Shown here piece by piece: positions 58,987 through 64,000 of a DNA stretch of 64,000 bases; position 1 is the first letter of the stretch; each line of letters opens with the position of its first letter. A program made the position numbers and the translations under genes. The notes under the pieces were generated by a model. That model was given only the letters and a program-made list of their open reading frames with translations. It was not told where the DNA came from and did not search any database. This stretch comes from Anagrus nilaparvatae (lineage: Eukaryota > Arthropoda > Insecta > Hymenoptera > Mymaridae), in contig JAKSXM010000272.1 in the NCBI GenBank assembly GCA_022575985.1, forward strand, positions 31,079,501 through 31,143,500. Direction: 5' to 3'.

Positions 58987-59795
58987 TGTATCTTTCTGTA
59001 AAAAATGAATTTTCGAACTTTTAACAAGCCAATAACATTTCCTTTTGTTAATAAATAAAAATTATATATAATTTAATTTTTATTAACCGCGTTCTACATA
59101 CTCCTCGATACGCGTGTATATTTATGATGAGTTGTCAATGTACAATTATTGTGCAGTAGATATACTTTTTTTATAAACACACTATAACGTCTATATATAT
59201 GTAACACTCAGTATTATTAAAATATAAAATATACTTTTAATTAATATAAATATTTATAAATATGACACACGCAAGTCATTAATTTGGCCGAAAAAACGAG
59301 CTAGAGAAATTTGTAGAACATTTTAACCAAAAAACTAATGAAATAAATTTGAATGAATTTTACTTTTTAATAAAAATTTACGTGATAAGATTACAAAAAA
59401 TTAATTTTTTCACCTAGTAATAATATGTCAACCGTTTTAATTTTTAAACATAAATAATAGCAACTTTACCTAAGATTAATTTTTCTATTTTTTAATATTA
59501 CACGTCACTATCGCATTCTTATAATTTTACTCCAATGGACTCAATGGAGTTCTTTGATATTATTGCATATGGCAATATTGGTAATCTATTTTACCATTCA
59601 TGGGATATATTGCCATCTCTTTAGCAGTTGTATACAAACAAACAATCAAATTACTTTTAAAAATGCTTTAAATTATTTGTTATAATTATTAAATGTGATG
59701 TGTTAATTTAATATGTATAATTTTTTAATGAATTATTTAATTAATTACTTTGTGTTTAATTGTTTTCATATAAAATACCTATTTTAATATAAAAA
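58987..59795. promoter_or_regulatory. shared head-to-head promoter region of RER1 and rotatin
   Basis: About 800 bp separates two divergent start codons, so both promoters should lie here. A 5' UTR exon of RER1 probably begins upstream of the acceptor near 58996; the only GC-richer patch (59087-59117, with ACGCG motifs) may belong to it. Nearer the rotatin side, CCAATGG occurs at 59532. A 10-bp inverted pair lies at 59569-59578 (ATGGCAATAT) and 59607-59616 (ATATTGCCAT). Apart from these the sequence is AT-rich without a recognisable TATA/Inr pair. Function is inferred from position. Confidence 0.5.
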
Positions 59796-62700
59796 ATGTC
59801 TTTAAATACTGTATCAACTTGTATTGAAAGATTAGGTAAAATAATTTTTTGCATATAATTTTTAATTTCAATAATTTGCAATAATACCTAATAAATTTAT
59901 TTAATTAAAAGAACATCGTATTGAAGAAATTCGAGTAAGAGCTTTAGAAAATATAATATCAAAATATAAAAATGGCATTGGAATTAATTGTGAATCTCTT
60001 GAACAAGAATTATTAATTAAATTATTTAAATGGTTTACTCATGATCAGGTCACAAAAGAAGATGAAGTTTTAAATTTAATTATTTTATTACTTGAGGTAT
60101 TTATTAAAATAATTATTATAAGATTAATTGAATAAAGCTATATTTAAAAATTTTTTTTATTATAGACTGGCAGAGGAAATTATTTAAATTCATTTGGGAA
60201 ATCGAAGCTTCAAAATGAAATTTATAATTTAAGAGCTATTTTAGATACACAATGGCATGATAAAGTAAACCTTATGGAAGAAATAATTCTCAATGCTAAT
60301 ATACAAGATAATGTTTGTACATTTTTCTTAAAATTAATACTTATTAGTGCTAACATTATTTCAGTAAACATTTTTTAATTTTTTAGATTAATAACGAATT
60401 TTCTGTAGATAATTTAAATACACCCCATGAATACTCAAAAAATGACCTTGAAGATCAAAATTATTTGAATCTTTCAAGTCCTACAGATCGGTAATTTTCT
60501 TAGCATATGTAAATAAATAAAATAAATACTTTATTCAATAAAATTTTTTTACTTAGCTCACTGTCTCCAAATTCAAATAAAATTTGCACAGAAGAAGTTA
60601 TTACAAAAAAATATACCAGATATAGTATCAAATGGTTATATATGCCTTGGCAGCCATTGGTTTCAAAAGATCTAGGAATCTTAAATTCTTTAGAAAAAGA
60701 AGTAGCTGATATCACAAATATCGATGCCGTTTTAAATAATTGTCAATTTTTAACAAATATAATACTGCAAGATTTTCCCGCTGAAATTTTTCTTCAAAGA
60801 CCAACTATAGTTAATGTGAGAAACTTTTAAATAATAATCTTATTTATTTATTTACCTTATTAAAATTAAAATTACAGATATTCTTAACAACATTAGAATC
60901 ATATAAAAATGAGTCCAACCCAATTTCTCAAAAGATAATTTTAGCGGTATTAAAAACTATGTATAAACTTACTCGTTCACTTCGTTTTAGAATTATATAC
61001 TATTGCGATCCTTGCATAGCTAATAAAATGCATAAGGTAATAAATTTATTATTTTATTCTAATGCAGCATTTTATGATTTTTTTTCTTTGTTTACAGAAT
61101 TTCAGTAAAAATAATTTGAATAATAAAGATCAATACGCTGAAAATGCTTGTCAGTATAGTGTAAGTATGGTGCTAAAATCTAAAATTTAACTTATTAAAT
61201 ATAATAAACAACGTTTTACAGAGCGGAAGGTCTGATATAGATGATGCAGTATTACAACTACAACAAATGTCTTTACCAAACTATTGCTTAGATACTCTTT
61301 TTTGTGTTATTAAACTTCTTAACAACTCAACTAATTCTTCACGTCCCTTAAAAATAATAAAAGAAGTAGCATATGTTATATATGAACTTATTAGCCTATT
61401 AATATCAAGTATAACTCCAATGTTATGGTTTTGCAATAATCCAACTTCATCAAAAATTAGTCAAAATATAAAAATTTTATTTAATTATTTTAGTGAAATA
61501 TTAAATTTTTACGAACAATTTACAAGCACTGATCATTTTCGATTAACTTACTTATTTTTTTTAAATGTTACCATAAAATTTATTAGTCATATAGTACCTC
61601 TAGAAATAAGCGATCAAGTATTACCAAAATCAATAAAATTGTCCATATGCAATGCTATAATGGATGGAAGTTTATTTTTATTGTATCCAACGTTACATGA
61701 AACAATACATGAATATGCTAAGGTAAAAAAAGTTTTTAATTCTAATTTTCATTAGATTATTTATCTTTTAAAATATTTTAGCAATTCAGTGGTACTGAAG
61801 AATCCGATAAGTTGAAAATTTATAAAGAAACGTGTTTAATAGTAAAATCAATGAAAAGTGCTGTTAAAGTTATAAAAGATGAAGATAATTATCAATATTC
61901 AGAGTCTTTGAAAATATTGTATTCTTCAAAACTTTGTTTATCATACCATAAAAACTTTATAATTATTAAAAAGTTTATTAATCTAGCAGAAAATAAACTT
62001 GGGTAAATATCAAATAATTTTTTCATATAATTTGCTTACAAATAATTTTAATACATTATTTTTAAGATATCAATTGAATGAAGACGATAAACAAATGACA
62101 ACAAATATGTCCCTTATGTTATTAGCTCATGGAGATGATGAAATTCAAGAATTTATGTATTCAGAATGCTATACTTTAATTAATTCAATTTTAGGTGTTC
62201 ATTATAATAATAAAAGTTGGAGAAATTTAAATTTTTTATTAGATTCTAATATTTTAACAGAAATTATATGTCACGGTACAATGAGTGAAAATCTCAAAGT
62301 AAGATATAATTACTGAAATTATCCACACAAAAAATTTATTAATAATAATTCAATTTTTTTAGGTAAAACAATTATCAGAAGATATTTTGTTGTTGTTCTT
62401 AAAAGGGAAACTTCAGTTTACTAATGAAGGATGGTCAAAATTTTTAGATGCATTAATACCAGTTTTGTCTCTTTTGCAGTGTCTTTCTGATCCATGTACT
62501 TCTTTAGGACAATCCATTACTAAAATGCTTGATCCTGACATATCTCAGAGTATTAAGTTGCCATTCACAGAGGTAATGATTATACTATCATATTTTAAAC
62601 ATTTAAGTCTTATATTTTAAAATACAATTTATTTGTTTTTGAAGGTTTTAAAAGGTAATGTTAGACTATTATTTTCACCCATTACTTCAATTAGAGAAGA

Positions 62701-64000
62701 AGCAGTTTACCGACTTATTTGGTTTCTTGGTAAAGAAAAAGATTCTAAATCTAAAATTCCTTATATTTCTACAATTCATAATCTGTCTCTTGCATCAATT
62801 TGCATTCTTGACAGAAATGTAGCATTTAAAAAATCCGATGGTTGCTATCAGGTACAAAAAATGTTTCTTATATATTTTATGATAATTAGTTAAATTATAA
62901 AAATTTTATTACAGAAAAGCAGCTTAGTTTCAATTTTAGATATGTTAAAAACACCTAATATTGAACCAAAAATGAAAAAATCTGCATTAAGTCAAATAAG
63001 TGTAATGATGACCGATGAATCATTACATAAAACCTTTATATCCGAAAATGGATTAGATATTATTTTGGACATATTCTCAAGAGCTTTGGTAATTTTTTTT
63101 TTTTTTTTTCTTTTTTTCTATTAAATTCAATAAATTTTTAACGACAACTTTATAAATAAATTTTACTTATTTTAGATTGAAAAAGATTATATGAATCATA
63201 CAGATTTTGTTATTCCAATTGTAGCAGCTTTAAAATATTTAGCTTCTGCACATTCTTCAATAAGAATTGAATTATCAAATAAAATTGATATTTACTTTAA
63301 CATAATTCGTAGTAAGTAAATTTTTATTTAATATATTTGGGAATATGGTTTTTTTTTAATAAGAAAAATTTAATTTTTACAGCTTTGTTCTTGTACCCTA
63401 ACAATGAAATTGTTAAAATTGATGGTGCTCAACTATTAGCTTTTTTAAGTTTTGGTGGAAATATTATGAGACCGCAAGATACCACATTGCAAAATGTTAG
63501 TAATATTTCTTTACCATATATAATATGCTGTAAAATGTCGCTTCCTTTTATTTCAAAATCTCATTGGAAAACAAGCATTAATAGGCGTTCGGACATATCA
63601 AGTAAGACTTAATAACAAATATATTATTTCGGAATTGAAGAGTAATAAAAACTACATTACAGTTTTACATAAAAGCAATCCAGCTGCATTAAATTTTGTA
63701 AGACAATTTTGGACCTGGAATTGGAATAGTGGAGAACAAGTGTTGTGGAAGAAATATGAAGAAATAAATGATCAATCGATATCGGAAACTTTAATGATTA
63801 GAGAATCTGAATTTCTTTGTTTACAATATTCTTCTCTTTATTACTGCTCTCAGAAACAGCTGTATAATATTCAAAATTCAACAACTCATACAATAGTATT
63901 TTCTTCGTTGGATTTCCTTTCCATGTATGTTGATTTATTTATCAATTTTACTTTGTAAATTTTTTTACTTTAATAACTTATTTTTTTCAGGTATTTTAAA
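59796..64000 (+). CDS. RTTN: Rotatin (Ana3) homologue, 5' part, runs off the window
   Basis: Rotatin/Ana3 is a large armadillo-repeat protein needed for centriole building and basal-body integrity. Exons: 59796-59835, 59912-60096, 60166-60312, 60387-60490, 60557-60815, 60878-61036, 61098-61160, 61222-61722, 61782-62002, 62067-62298, 62363-62572, 62645-62851, 62915-63088, 63176-63311, 63383-63601, 63663-63924 and 63991 onward. All phases agree, giving about 1,043 codons so far; vertebrate rotatin is about 2,200 residues. Family-like segments are EHRIEEIRVRALENIISK near the N-terminus, YMPWQPLVSKDL with DFPAEIFLQRPTIVN, and SIREEAVYRLIWFL. The rest is helical, Leu/Ile-rich repeat sequence. Introns are short, mostly 59-87 bp. 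The donor at 63602 is placed because reading on gives a stop nine bases later, whereas splicing to 63663 keeps the frame. No frameshift or stop was found. Confidence 0.82.

Overview
This is a strongly AT-rich insect nuclear segment (rich in poly-A/T runs, with short GT-AG introns in two of its three genes). It holds three conserved protein-coding genes and a dense set of transposon relics, most of them inside introns of the first gene. I see no rRNA, tRNA, CRISPR array or bacterial gene organisation. A class B neuropeptide receptor of the insect CRF-like/DH44 type supports an arthropod, most likely an insect. I do not name a species.

Gene layout. (1) A plus-strand class B GPCR, best read as the diuretic hormone 44 receptor, runs from 4830 to 57068 in ten coding exons. 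All splice phases close to a 485-residue reading frame. Its first intron is about 40.8 kb and its third about 5.3 kb. (2) RER1, the Golgi-to-ER retrieval receptor, lies on the minus strand from 58986 to 58122 in five coding exons (195 residues) and converges on the receptor gene. (3) A rotatin/Ana3 homologue (centriole assembly) starts at 59796 on the plus strand, head to head with RER1. It shows 16 complete exons and part of a seventeenth before the window ends, about 1,043 codons.

Repeats. The long introns carry a gallery of fold-back elements: 5618-8090 (arms tipped by GATC palindromes), 24371-27918 (nested palindromes with G/C tracts), 31952-32373, 34556-35612, 47368-50210 and 53052-54589. 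Smaller inverted-repeat elements are also present. A TTAA-flanked 1.2 kb element lies at 8800-10009. A 1.2 kb element with a 6-bp duplication (10561-11764) carries a KRBA2-like integrase tail. Penelope-like and non-LTR retroelement scraps lie at 12.8-14.5 kb and 41.1-42.8 kb. A GIY-YIG domain remnant is followed by a hammerhead-like motif at 13635-13666.

The most informative structure is a readable insertion history in intron 3 of the receptor. A MULE transposon with FLYWCH and transposase segments (46470-51305, 8-bp duplication ATCAAATT) was interrupted by a 2.84 kb fold-back element (47368-50210, TA duplication), which itself took in a small inverted-repeat element (49134-49490). Transcription of the receptor gene would place all these palindromes in one pre-mRNA, a plausible source of double-stranded RNA. 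That last point is inference.
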